Below the pieces are notes generated by a model. It did not search any database, was not told the DNA's origin, and saw nothing but the letters and a program-made list of their open reading frames with translations. Below are positions 50,934 to 60,397 of a stretch of DNA of 64,000 bases, one piece after another. This DNA comes from Brucella anthropi ATCC 49188 (GTDB taxonomy: Bacteria; Pseudomonadota; Alphaproteobacteria; Rhizobiales; Rhizobiaceae). The stretch lies in assembly GCF_000017405.1 (NCBI RefSeq), contig NC_009671.1, forward strand, positions 29,590 through 93,589, in the 5' to 3' direction. The number at the start of each line of letters is the position of its first letter. Position 1 is the first letter of the stretch. The translations under genes were made by a program, and so were the position numbers.

Positions 50934-51956
50934 ATGGGGTCTGGGGGAAGTTTCGTACCGCGGTCGGTTCTCAATACCAACCAACTGCCGTTGCATCAGC
51001 GCATTCCGCTGTGGCGGGACAGTGCGACTTCCGTTTGGGATGTTTCTGAGCTCACCTATGACAGTTTCTATGCCAATGTCGACGCTTTTCATGCGGGCGA
51101 TCTGATGTTTGGCACTGTTCGCAGCTCCGGCCAGACGACCGAGCGCGTTAAATCGCGGATCGCCGTCGACAGCCTCGATTATTATATGCTGCAATTTTAT
51201 GTCTTTGGTAAGCGCAGCGCACAGGCGCGTGGCCGTGAAGAAATTGCCCAGCAAGGTGATCTTCTGATCGTTGACATGACGCAGCCACTGAAGACTGTAT
51301 CGACGGAATATCAGAGTTTTGATCTGGTTTTACCACGGCGTCTATTTGATCCGTTGCTTGCGCAGCCTGATGGCTATGGCGGTTCGCGACTGGCGGCTCA
51401 GGAACCGCTGACGGCCTTATTGCGCAGTCATGTTCTGGCCCTTTATGCAGCAGGACCCAAAATGACACCGGCGCAGGCTATGGCGATGCAGGGGCCTACA
51501 CTGGCACTGGCTGCAGCTGTTCTCAATGGCGTGGTGACAGAAGAGCAGGCTGTCCCCGTCCGTACAGCGGCATGGCTGGCGGTGCGTCGCTATATTGAGG
51601 ATAATCTGGCCGATCTCACGTTGAGTTCAGCAAGTGTCGCACAGCATTTTGCTTTCTCGCGGGCAACATTATACCGGATCATGGAACCGGTTCACGGCTT
51701 TTCCAGCTATGTCCGGCAGCGGCGGCTCTACCGATGCAGGGATGATCTGGTGCATCCGGCCTGCCGTCACCTGTCTGTCAGCGAGATTGCAATCAGCTGG
51801 GGTTTTGCGAATGCGCAGACTTTCAGCACATTGTTTTCACGCCATTTCGGCATGCCGCCACGCGACTATCGGGAAATGGCCTTCGGCAGTACCCGTCATC
51901 ATACCGAATCGACCTCAGAGGTTGACTGGAGCCGCTGGCTTGCAGCCATGCGATAG
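50934..51956 (+). CDS. AraC-family transcriptional regulator
   Basis: A 340-residue regulator. The N-terminal part matches the AraC-binding-like (cupin-type) domain (LHQRIPLWRDSATSVWDVS, QGDLLIVDMTQP). The C-terminal double helix-turn-helix has LSSASVAQHFAFSRATLYRI and LSVSEIAISWGFANAQTFST followed by FSRHFGMPPRDYREM. It lies 289 bp upstream of, and on the same strand as, the autotransporter gene, which it may control. Confidence 0.92.
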   Translation: MGSGGSFVPRSVLNTNQLPLHQRIPLWRDSATSVWDVSELTYDSFYANVDAFHAGDLMFGTVRSSGQTTERVKSRIAVDSLDYYMLQFYVFGKRSAQARGREEIAQQGDLLIVDMTQPLKTVSTEYQSFDLVLPRRLFDPLLAQPDGYGGSRLAAQEPLTALLRSHVLALYAAGPKMTPAQAMAMQGPTLALAAAVLNGVVTEEQAVPVRTAAWLAVRRYIEDNLADLTLSSASVAQHFAFSRATLYRIMEPVHGFSSYVRQRRLYRCRDDLVHPACRHLSVSEIAISWGFANAQTFSTLFSRHFGMPPRDYREMAFGSTRHHTESTSEVDWSRWLAAMR

Positions 51957-52245
51957 GATTTTGTCGGTTTAACAGAGCGCGACATTTTTACGATGTGAGA
52001 CATACAGAAAAGTTTTGGAATATTTTTTGAGACGCTCAATATAACAGATTGATATAGTTATAAATTTTAGTCTCTTACGGCTTGACAAGCACCAGCTTAA
52101 ATTCAAATTTGCGATCAGATTTTATTTATATCAGGTGGCAACATTGTTTTAAAAATAAAGCAATGTGGCGCCTGCAATGCTGATTGTCGTTATGTGCGTG
52201 CAGGTTCAGGTCGCCCGACGGTATCGGCAGATCCGGGGGCTGATC
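51957..52245. promoter_or_regulatory. Autotransporter upstream region
   Basis: A 289-bp very AT-rich stretch (52010-52170) between the AraC gene and the autotransporter. It should contain the adhesin promoter and AraC sites, but no inverted or direct repeat stands out. GGGGGC precedes the chosen ATG by 7 bases. Confidence 0.4.
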
Positions 52246-55200
52246 ATGTATAAGACAACCGTGCACAAGATGCGTTCTTTATTGCAGAACACAACGGCGC
52301 TTGTCGGGATCAGATATTGGTCTGTTGCAGCAGCAATTGTGATGTGTCCGGCTCTTTCTGTGCAGACCGCGCGGGCTGAATTTGTATGGACAGGAACCAC
52401 CGGGGGATGGAACTCGCCCGCATTCTGGTCATCCGGCAGCATTCCCGACAGCGCCGGAGCGGAAGTTACCTTTAACGGCATGAGTGACGGCATAACTTAT
52501 TATGTCGGTCTGGATGGTGGTCCGTATACCGTCGGAACCCTCAACATAAACAATAGTGTTCTGGGCGGATATGCTTTTCAGAACGGTACATTGACCTTGA
52601 ATTCGGGAACAACGGATGATGCCCGTATTATTGTGACCCGCAGGAATCATACGCCAATTTTTCAGTCGACGGCTGTTTTGAATCTGGCATCGGATGTAAC
52701 TGTCGATACAGTTGGCGCAAACGCGGAAATGAGTGTTGCAGGCAAGATCTTCGGCACGCATAAGCTGACCAAGACCGGTGCCGGTACAGTGACACTCTAT
52801 GGGGCCAGTGCCGGTTCCATGTTCAGCGATATTGATGTGACAGGCGGAACCCTCGCACTTCTGGGGGCAGGGGATGTCGGTTCAACCACACTTTCAGTGC
52901 GTAACGGAACATTGCAGACTGATGGTGCGGCGCTGGCATCCGGTGCGACGGTTAATGTTGGCGCCAATGGCGCCTTTGACGTCCTTATCGGTAACGAAAC
53001 AATCAGAGAATTGCAGCAAACCGGTGGCACAGTATCCGGCAGAACCGGTACGACAGTTAATATCAGCGGGCATTATAATCAGACAGATGGGACAACCGGC
53101 AGGAATATCACCCTGAATGCCGGTACTTTCACACAAAAACGCGGTGTCATCGCCAAAGACACGACGGTTAATGTTGCTGGTAAAACGATCCTCTCCGGTG
53201 GTGAGATTAACGGCGTACTGAACCTGTCCGGCGATGCTTCTGTACTGCAGGACAGTAAAACAACTGTGCGCGGCGAATTGAGCGCATCCGCACCGGCAAC
53301 GCTGACCGTCAAAGACACTTTGGCTTTTGACAGGGCGACATCCCGTAACGTCTCTTATAATCTTGAAGGTGGTGTCATATCCGCCATTGCGGACATGTTA
53401 CTGTCGACAGGCACAATCAGTTTACTGAGCGGTCAGTCCGGAACACTGGCTGCAGCCGCTGGCGCAACGCTCAATATTATGACTGGCTTTAAGGCGGAAG
53501 ACGGCTCTGTTCTGACACTGGGAAGTGCTGCGGATACGGGAACTGTTTTTCTCAGCTTTCGCAATGCCAGCCGGTCCGGTGCTGCCGGTCAGGAAACGCA
53601 TGTTGCGGGCGGCACAGTTAAGATAGGAAGTTTGCTCGCCGGCAAAACAGCGCTGGGCATAGATACAAATTCTACACTTCCCGTGCGCGTAGCGATTGCG
53701 AAAGATGCCGTTGTTGATGTCAACGGTTTTGGTACAAATCTCACTGCGCTATCCGGCAGCGGTACTGTTACTAACAGTGCTCCGAATTCTGCTGTGATCA
53801 CTGCGAATGGCAATGTAAACTCTGTTTTTGCCGGTGTTATTGAAAACGGCAGCGGCGGATTATCCCTGATCAAGGACGGTACCGGCACGCTGGCGCTGAC
53901 GGGAGACAATACCTATACAGGCGGCACGGATATTAAAACCGGCACCTTGCAGATCGGTGACGGCGGCACAACAGGCTCCCTTGCAGGAGATATTCATAAT
54001 AGTGCGGCACTTGCCTTCAACCGTTCCGGTATTCTGACACTGGCAGGTGCAATCTCCGGAAACGGGAGCCTCCTGCAATCAGGCACAGGCATAACCATCC
54101 TGACCGGTAACAGTTCAGCCTTCACGGGTGAAACCAGTGTAAGCAAGGGCACATTGCAAATTGCCGGAAAGCTTGGCAGCAGTGCAGGCCATATCGATGC
54201 GGGAACGACCAGTGGTGCAACAGCCAATTTGCGTGTCACTGGTACTGACGCGCGCTGGCTGATTGACGGTAATCTCTCAATTGGCGGTGCCGGTAACGGC
54301 GGGCTCGTCATTGATCAGGGCGGCATAGTTACCAACAGTTTCGGTGATGTGAAGGGTGTGTCCGGAGAACCGGCGACAGCGGTCGTCAATGGTCGGGGAT
54401 CCAGATGGGATAACCGCGCCGCTCTGTTGGCCGGTGTAGATGGCCACGGGGAGGTTTATGTTCTGAACGGTGCAACCCTGACCAGCACTGACGGCCATAT
54501 CGGCCGCTCACTCAATGGTGCCGCCGGTGAAGGTCTGGTCGTCGTGTCCGGCACAGGTTCGAACTGGAGCAATGCCGGTACTTTGCGGGTCGGTGACATG
54601 GGCGGCAAAGGAACTTTGCGGATCACCAATGGCGGTATTGTTACGAATGGTGACAGCTTTATCGGCAGTATGACTAACAGCACCGGCTCGGTTATTGTTG
54701 AGGGATCAGGTTCTCGCTGGATCAATACCGGCGACCTCAATATCGGCTTTGGTACGCCCTTTAATTACGGCTCGGGTTCCGTTTCCATTACGATGGGCGC
54801 AGTCGTTGAGGCCGGAGCGGACGGAAAGGGCACGGTCTATCTGGCGAAAGACGGATTGTTCCCGGGTTTTGGTTCAACCGGTACGCTCAGCATCGGTGCA
54901 GACAGCAATGACGCTGCCAAGGCGGCTGTTGCAGGGCGGCTGAAAGCGGGGCTGCTCGAATTTGGCAAGGGAACCGCCACGCTGCGTTTCAACCACACCG
55001 ACAGCAATTATGTCTTCGATACACGCATGAAAAGCGGGAACACGGGCAGCATCAATCAGATCGCCGGAACAACAGTGCTGACGGCTGACAATACCGACTT
55101 CAGGGGTATGACAACCGTGTCCGGCGGCAAGCTGATCGTGCAAGGCACACTTGGCGGTTCGGCTGCAGTCACGGGCGGAACACTGCAATTTGGCGGCGGG

Positions 55201-58200
55201 GCACAAAGCACGATCAACAGTCTCTCGGGTGATCTGAATGTCAGTGGTGCGGGAAGCAAACTCGCAATCGCCGGTTCCTCATCCTTGTGGGTATCAAATA
55301 CCATTGATCTGCAGGATCAGACACAGCTGGCAATCAATGCCGGTGCGGGACAGCCGTCACTTGAGTCTGACCGGATGAGGATCGGCAATGGTGTTGCGTT
55401 CAATCTCAGTGGCATTCAGAACGAAAGTCAGCTTGAGAAGGTTCTGATCTCGACGCGGAACGGCATCAGCGGGGATTTTTCAGCGGTGACGATCGGCGGT
55501 TTTAACGGAACGGTCGATTATATGACTGTCCATACCCGCAAATCCGATGACGAAACAAAATATCTGGCGAGCTATGGTCTGAGCTGGACTGCGGGTAATA
55601 ATCTTGCTCATGGTACATTCACCCTTGCCAATGCAACTGACCATTTTACCGTCGGTACAGCACTGGCCGATCAGGTGATGAATGTCGTGTCCGGTTGGGA
55701 TGGTACAAGTCTGACGAAAGCGGGGGACGGCACGCTGCTGCTGACCGGCACCAATACATATAGCGGCGGCACCACAATTCAGGGCGGGGTTTTGCAGCTC
55801 GGCAACGGCGGCATAACGGGCTCGGTTCTGGGCGACATCACCAATAATGCCGCTCTTGCCTTCAACCGTTCAGATAGTTTTGCTTTCAGCAATGTTATTT
55901 CCGGAACCGGTCGTGTTGAGCAGCGCGGCAGCGGCACACTCATCCTGTCGGGTATCAACACCTATACGGGCGGAACAAGCATTGCGGGCGGCATATTGCA
56001 GGTCTCTGCGGATAATAATCTGGGAGCTGGGCTGGGGGGGCTGACCTTTAGCGGCGGAACACTTGCCACCACAGCCGGTTTTGACAGTGCCCGTGCAATC
56101 GGGCTGACCGGAAACGGCACTTTCGACATCGCTGCCGGAACCGAATTCGGCCTGACCGGTGTTATCACCGGCACCGGTGATCTGATCAAGTCCGGTGCAG
56201 GCACTCTGCGCCTTGAGAATGGCGGGAACGCTTACGGCAATACACTCGTGCAGTCCGGCATTTTGACCGGCGATGCCGGATCGCTATCCGGCCATATCGG
56301 CAATGCTGCAACCATGATCTTTGATCAGAATGTTGCTGGGACATTTGCGGGGAATATTGCCGGTCTGGACGGTGTTGAAGGCCGGATGGAAAAGCGCGGC
56401 GCAGGGACGCTTACGCTTGCGGGCACATCTGTGCTGGACTGGACGATTGCCGGTGGAGAACTGATCACCGCGGCTGACCGGTTCGGCGGTAATGCGGAGA
56501 TTGCCTCCGGCACTTCACTCCATTTCGACGGCAGTCATGCAGGCCATTACGCCGGTGTATTGTCCGGCAGCGGTCGCTTTGCGCTGGATGGTACAGGAAC
56601 CGTGCTTTTGACCGGTGACAGCTCCGGCTTTACCGGCACAACCACGCTCAATGCGGGAACATTGCTGGTCGGCAATGCAAACGGCACCGGCCATCTTGGC
56701 GGATCACTGGATGTGCTCGCCGGAGCGAGACTTGGCGGTTCCGGCACGATCGGCTCCGGCACAGGATCTCTGGTGAGGGTTGCTTCGGGTGCAACAATTG
56801 CACCGGGTAATTCTATCGATACACTGACAATTGACGGTAATCTTACTTTTGAAGCGGGTTCAACCTTGGAAGCCGAGATCAATCCGGCGCTTGAAAGTGA
56901 TCTGATTACGGTAACAGGACAGGCCAATATTAACGGCGGAACGGTCTATGCACTGAAAGCGGGTGGTGTCTATCTGCCCGAAAGCCGGTGGACGATTGTG
57001 ACTGTTGTAGGCGGTGTGACGGGGGTCTTTAACAACCTTGATCAGAATATGCCGTTTGTTGATCTCGCACTCAGCTATGACCGTAATCACGTATATATTG
57101 ATGCTAAACGTAATGCCGTCGCTTTCTGCGATGTTGCCGTGACTTCCAATCAATGTGCAACGGGCAATGGGATTGAGAGCATCGGCGTCGGTAATACGGT
57201 CTATGATCTCGTGGCGTCACTGACAGATGAGACCAGTGCACGGCAGGCCTTTGATGCGCTGTCCGGTGAAATTCATGCCTCCGCAAAGACAGCACTGATT
57301 GAAGACAGCCGTTTTATCCGCAATGCCGCCAATGATCGTCTGCGTGCAGCTTTCGGTGATGCTGGTGCGTCTACTGCTCCGGTATTGGCCTACGTCTCAC
57401 AGAGTGATCCGGTTGCCGTTGCCGCGACGCATTCGGGGCCGGTATTCTGGACACAGGCTTTTGGCAGCTGGGGCTCAGCGGATAGTGACGGCAATGCCCG
57501 CGGTATGGGTCGCAATACCGGTGGTCTCTTGATTGGGGCAGATACCATGCTTGATTACTGGCGTGCAGGTATGCTGTCCGGTTACAGCCATTCCCGCATC
57601 AAAGGGGATACTGGCAGCGGATCGGCATCCTCTGACAATTATCATCTCGGTCTTTATGCAGGAACTAACTGGAGCAATGTGAATTTCAGAAGCGGCATTG
57701 CTTATACATACCATAATGTGGATGCCGGTCGTTTTGTGGCCATTCCGGGTTTGAACGAGCAGCTCAAAGCGGACTACAGCGCCGGTACTTTTCAGACCTT
57801 CAGCGAACTCGGTTACGATATTCGTCTGAAGAATGGCATGCGGCTTGAGCCTTTTGCAAATCTGGCGCATGTCAGCCTGCACACCAATGGTTTATCAGAG
57901 ACCGGTGGTGCAGCAGCGCTTAACAGTCCAAGCAGCAATACCAATATGACATTTACCACGCTTGGCCTGCGCGGAGAGCAGATTGTTACCCTTGGGGAAA
58001 TGAAAGCGACACTGCGCGGCATGGCCGGCTGGCGACACGCAATAAATGGCACGGTGCCTGAAGTTGTGTTTGCTTTCTCAGATGGCGACAATTTTACCAT
58101 TGCCGGTGTGCCTCTTGCAAAAGACAGCGCGTCAATTGAGGCGGGGCTGGATATTGACGTCACATCCAGCGTCACGTTGGGATTGTCTTACACGGGACAG

Positions 58201-58257
58201 TATTCTGCTTCTTCACGGGACCATGTTTTCAACGCAAATTTCGAAATGAAATTTTGA
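52246..58257 (+). CDS. Giant type Va autotransporter adhesin (PATR repeats, beta-barrel)
   Basis: A 2003-residue protein from the ATG at 52246 (the frame is open 27 codons further). It has a long signal peptide (IRYWSVAAAIVMCPALSVQT then ARA-EF). The passenger is a Gly/Thr/Asn-rich beta-helix of about 1650 residues with passenger-associated transport repeats such as GTGTLALTGDNTYTGGT (about residue 545), GDGTLLLTGTNTYSGGT (1160) and GSGTLILSGINTYTGGT (1228). The last about 270 residues form the outer-membrane barrel (FWTQAFGSWGSADSDGNARG to the terminal NANFEMKF, ending in Phe as required for BAM recognition). Similar in layout to the Bma/Oma adhesins of Brucella. It probably mediates attachment; no protease triad is evident. 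Confidence 0.93.
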   Translation: MYKTTVHKMRSLLQNTTALVGIRYWSVAAAIVMCPALSVQTARAEFVWTGTTGGWNSPAFWSSGSIPDSAGAEVTFNGMSDGITYYVGLDGGPYTVGTLNINNSVLGGYAFQNGTLTLNSGTTDDARIIVTRRNHTPIFQSTAVLNLASDVTVDTVGANAEMSVAGKIFGTHKLTKTGAGTVTLYGASAGSMFSDIDVTGGTLALLGAGDVGSTTLSVRNGTLQTDGAALASGATVNVGANGAFDVLIGNETIRELQQTGGTVSGRTGTTVNISGHYNQTDGTTGRNITLNAGTFTQKRGVIAKDTTVNVAGKTILSGGEINGVLNLSGDASVLQDSKTTVRGELSASAPATLTVKDTLAFDRATSRNVSYNLEGGVISAIADMLLSTGTISLLSGQSGTLAAAAGATLNIMTGFKAEDGSVLTLGSAADTGTVFLSFRNASRSGAAGQETHVAGGTVKIGSLLAGKTALGIDTNSTLPVRVAIAKDAVVDVNGFGTNLTALSGSGTVTNSAPNSAVITANGNVNSVFAGVIENGSGGLSLIKDGTGTLALTGDNTYTGGTDIKTGTLQIGDGGTTGSLAGDIHNSAALAFNRSGILTLAGAISGNGSLLQSGTGITILTGNSSAFTGETSVSKGTLQIAGKLGSSAGHIDAGTTSGATANLRVTGTDARWLIDGNLSIGGAGNGGLVIDQGGIVTNSFGDVKGVSGEPATAVVNGRGSRWDNRAALLAGVDGHGEVYVLNGATLTSTDGHIGRSLNGAAGEGLVVVSGTGSNWSNAGTLRVGDMGGKGTLRITNGGIVTNGDSFIGSMTNSTGSVIVEGSGSRWINTGDLNIGFGTPFNYGSGSVSITMGAVVEAGADGKGTVYLAKDGLFPGFGSTGTLSIGADSNDAAKAAVAGRLKAGLLEFGKGTATLRFNHTDSNYVFDTRMKSGNTGSINQIAGTTVLTADNTDFRGMTTVSGGKLIVQGTLGGSAAVTGGTLQFGGGAQSTINSLSGDLNVSGAGSKLAIAGSSSLWVSNTIDLQDQTQLAINAGAGQPSLESDRMRIGNGVAFNLSGIQNESQLEKVLISTRNGISGDFSAVTIGGFNGTVDYMTVHTRKSDDETKYLASYGLSWTAGNNLAHGTFTLANATDHFTVGTALADQVMNVVSGWDGTSLTKAGDGTLLLTGTNTYSGGTTIQGGVLQLGNGGITGSVLGDITNNAALAFNRSDSFAFSNVISGTGRVEQRGSGTLILSGINTYTGGTSIAGGILQVSADNNLGAGLGGLTFSGGTLATTAGFDSARAIGLTGNGTFDIAAGTEFGLTGVITGTGDLIKSGAGTLRLENGGNAYGNTLVQSGILTGDAGSLSGHIGNAATMIFDQNVAGTFAGNIAGLDGVEGRMEKRGAGTLTLAGTSVLDWTIAGGELITAADRFGGNAEIASGTSLHFDGSHAGHYAGVLSGSGRFALDGTGTVLLTGDSSGFTGTTTLNAGTLLVGNANGTGHLGGSLDVLAGARLGGSGTIGSGTGSLVRVASGATIAPGNSIDTLTIDGNLTFEAGSTLEAEINPALESDLITVTGQANINGGTVYALKAGGVYLPESRWTIVTVVGGVTGVFNNLDQNMPFVDLALSYDRNHVYIDAKRNAVAFCDVAVTSNQCATGNGIESIGVGNTVYDLVASLTDETSARQAFDALSGEIHASAKTALIEDSRFIRNAANDRLRAAFGDAGASTAPVLAYVSQSDPVAVAATHSGPVFWTQAFGSWGSADSDGNARGMGRNTGGLLIGADTMLDYWRAGMLSGYSHSRIKGDTGSGSASSDNYHLGLYAGTNWSNVNFRSGIAYTYHNVDAGRFVAIPGLNEQLKADYSAGTFQTFSELGYDIRLKNGMRLEPFANLAHVSLHTNGLSETGGAAALNSPSSNTNMTFTTLGLRGEQIVTLGEMKATLRGMAGWRHAINGTVPEVVFAFSDGDNFTIAGVPLAKDSASIEAGLDIDVTSSVTLGLSYTGQYSASSRDHVFNANFEMKF

Positions 58258-58429
58258 TGCGGGAATAATGGTTCTGATGGGATGGACGCCGCCATGGGCG
58301 CAAACTTAAGGCGTTAGCGCCTGTGACGTAGAGTTTTGACAGTGTTCAATTTTACATGGGAAATCTCTGGCAGGTCCAGAATAGCATTTCGCAAGATTGC
58401 CACGAACAATCTGTAGAGTCGCCGGATAG

Positions 58430-58960
58430 AAGTCTTTCTATGTGCGATTGTTCCGTGTGTAGGGGAGGGAGTCTAGGAGATCTCAGGTCATATCGTCGAT
58501 TAGAAAAGCTACGATGGGGTGAGCATAATCCAGTTCCGCGCTAATGCTTTGTCTTTGGCCGGTAACCGACCGAGGTGAAGCAAGCTTTTGAGCCTCTTGA
58601 AGGCAAGCTCAACTTGCCAGCGTATGGAATACAACGTCGGACCCGTTCGGGTGGATATTCGTCACGAGACAACGAAGTAATCACGAGCGTGAACTCACTC
58701 AGCCGCTATGGACGATTGTGGTGCTGGTGTCTTCTCCGTGTCGCGCGTACCCGTTCTCGACTGTGGTATGCGGCACTTTGCGGTTTGCGCATGGCGATAG
58801 TGAACGTCTACTGGCTGCTGTACCTCGTCTTCTTGTGTGTCACCAAGCGCTTTGAAAACGTCAAAGCGCGACCGGCTTTCGGGTATCCATAGCTTGTGCG
58901 TCTTCTAGCTCGAGCGAATGATGAAATCGCCACTACTTTCGACAACGTGGTGGAAATTTG
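58430..58960 (-). pseudogene. Degenerate IS4-family transposase remnant
   Basis: On the minus strand one frame reads LYSIRWQVELAFKRLKSLLH then LGRLPAKDKALARNWI, the C-terminal signature of IS4-type DDE transposases (Glu in QVELAFKRLKS). Downstream, VAFLIDDMT and DLLDSLP occur in a shifted frame with stops, and upstream DFIIRSS and SRFDVFKALG segments occur in yet other frames. Multiple frameshifts and stops show an old, dead copy. Confidence 0.65.
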
Positions 58961-59047
58961 TCCCGGATCAACGCCCATGAGACCAAATTGGATTAATTGA
59001 GAAGAGAGGGTTTTCGGCTCATCATAGCTTATTCAAAGGAAGCGAAG

Positions 59048-59242
59048 ATGAGACAGAAAACCGTACCTCAGACATCTGCGTCCGAGAAAACGATCAAAGA
59101 CATCCGGCGTGCCACGCGTAAACATTATTCGGCAGAGGATAAAATCCGCATTGTTCTGGAAGGACTGCGCGGGGAAGACAGCATTGCTGCGATCTGCCGC
59201 CGCGAGGGGATCGCCGAGAGCCTTTATTATAGCTGGTCGAAG
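59048..59242 (+). pseudogene. IS3-family OrfA fragment, cut by IS6 copy 2
   Basis: Starts at the ATG at 59048 after AAGGAAGCG. It has an Lys-rich N-terminus and a helix-turn-helix: RRATRKHYSAEDKIRIVLEG, GEDSIAAICRREGIAESLYY, WSKG. The IS6-family end begins at 59243 and the reading frame stops a few codons inside it. The rest of the gene is not found on the other side of the IS6 copy. Confidence 0.75.
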
Positions 59243-60058
59243 GGCACTGTTACCTTAACCTAAGTGTAAACATCAGTTGCGATAACGGGTGATGACCGAA
59301 CCTCGTTCTTCGCTTTACCGCCGCCATCGTTATCCATCTGAGATTATTGCAGAGGCGGTGTGGTTGTATTTCCGCTTTCCGCTAAGCTTTCGCATGGTTG
59401 AAGACATGCTGGCTTATCGTGGCATCTTCGTCACATATAAGACCGTGTACGAATGGGCGGAGAAATTCGCACGTGCTTATGCCAGTAATATCCGTCGCCG
59501 CACACCGCGGCTTGGCGATAAATGGCACCTGGATGAATGTGTAATATCTATCAAAAGTGAGCATCACATTCTTTGGCGAGCAGTTGATCAGGATGGTTTT
59601 GTTTTGGATGTTCTGGTCCAGAAACGCCGTAATACCAAGGCCGCCAAGCGCTTCATGCGCAAGCTTCTCTCTGCACAGGGCTGTGCACCCCGGATCATGG
59701 TCACCGATAAACTACGATCATATGGCGCTGCCAAACGAACGATGGGACTTAGCGTTTGCGATCATCGCCAGCATAAGGGTTTGAACAATCGGGCAGAGAA
59801 TTCGCATCAGCCGATCCGACGACGAGAGCGGGTTATGAAGCGCTTTAAATCGGCGCGACATGTGCAAAATTTCACGTCGATACATGATCCGATCTACAAC
59901 CTAAATTATTTCCCCCGAAACCAATTCAATGCCGCCGATCATCGTGAGTTACGACAAGCCGCCACTGACATGTGGCGCGAAATCACGTGCCTGAAATCCG
60001 CATGACAGATGCGCCAAAGAATACGTTACGTCTGCACTCTCGTTAAAGTAACAGTGCC
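59243..60058 (+). mobile_element. IS6-family (IS26-like) element, copy 2, intact
   Basis: Ends GGCACTGTTAC (59243) and its complement ending 60058, the same as in copy 1. The transposase is uninterrupted. The left flank is an IS3 orfA fragment and the right flank is the tail of a HlyD-type gene, so the two flanks come from unrelated genes and no target duplication exists (GGTCGAAG and CGGCGACG). This is a recombination junction. Confidence 0.92.
59289..60005 (+). CDS. IS6-family transposase (intact copy)
   Basis: A 238-residue IS26-type transposase: SSLYRRHRYPSEIIAEAVWL, FPLSFRMVEDMLAYRG, then the DDE core with GDKWHLDECVISI (first Asp), RIMVTDKLRSYGAA (second Asp) and NRAENSHQPIRRRERVMKRF (Glu). 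IS26-like enzymes make cointegrates by replicative transposition and by targeted conservative joining to a second copy, which is relevant because a second copy lies at 46166. Confidence 0.95.
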   Translation: MMTEPRSSLYRRHRYPSEIIAEAVWLYFRFPLSFRMVEDMLAYRGIFVTYKTVYEWAEKFARAYASNIRRRTPRLGDKWHLDECVISIKSEHHILWRAVDQDGFVLDVLVQKRRNTKAAKRFMRKLLSAQGCAPRIMVTDKLRSYGAAKRTMGLSVCDHRQHKGLNNRAENSHQPIRRRERVMKRFKSARHVQNFTSIHDPIYNLNYFPRNQFNAADHRELRQAATDMWREITCLKSA

Positions 60059-60060
60059 CG

Positions 60061-60123
60061 GCGACGTCCTATCTGCTGAAGCCTTTGTCGGACCAACTGG
60101 CGCGTGCGATGACGGAAGACTGA
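60061..60123 (+). pseudogene. C-terminal tail of a HlyD-type secretion adaptor
   Basis: Directly after the IS6 end the plus strand reads ATSYLLKPLSDQLARAMTED and a stop. SYLxKPLSDQxxRAxxE is the characteristic C-terminus of the membrane-fusion (HlyD/PrtE) protein of type I secretion systems. The body of the gene is absent from the window. Confidence 0.6.
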
Positions 60124-60397
60124 GCCGTAAGTCAGAAAAGTAGCTGCTTCAGACAGTTGAGTTTTTAGTTGGCCGGTCTTTGGTTCAAATCCTTTCACAT
60201 CATGGACCACGCTGCCTGCGCTACGGGCGGACCGAGCCGGCCGACAAGTTACAGTGCGGGCATATGGATCGCGAGGCCCTGTCGTAGTTTCGGTTCACGC
60301 GGCTTTCGCCTAAGCCGAATGCTTGGAGAACGAGCGTAGACTGGATCCTCTTTGCTCGAGCTCCAATGTTGCAACGATAGCTCGTCGGACTGAGAAA
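60124..60397. other. Intergenic region without a supported gene
   Basis: About 274 bp between the HlyD tail and the end of the mcrC-like gene. No gene, repeat or clear terminator was recognised. Confidence 0.35.

Noticed and set aside
53880..55980. Repeated GGCACC/ACCGGC-rich units that could suggest a CRISPR or satellite array
   Set aside because: The units are irregular in spacing and translate to PATR repeats of the autotransporter; there are no spacers.
52797..58175. Series of minus-strand frames rich in Ala, Pro, Val and Ser
   Set aside because: They mirror the repetitive autotransporter gene on the plus strand and are shadows of its codon pattern.
58300..58316. Hairpin AGGCG-TTAG-CGCCT after the autotransporter as terminator
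   Set aside because: It has no following T run and only a 5-bp stem; not called.
58575..58892. 105-codon plus-strand frame
   Set aside because: The opposite strand carries recognisable IS4 transposase remnants, so this frame is a shadow.
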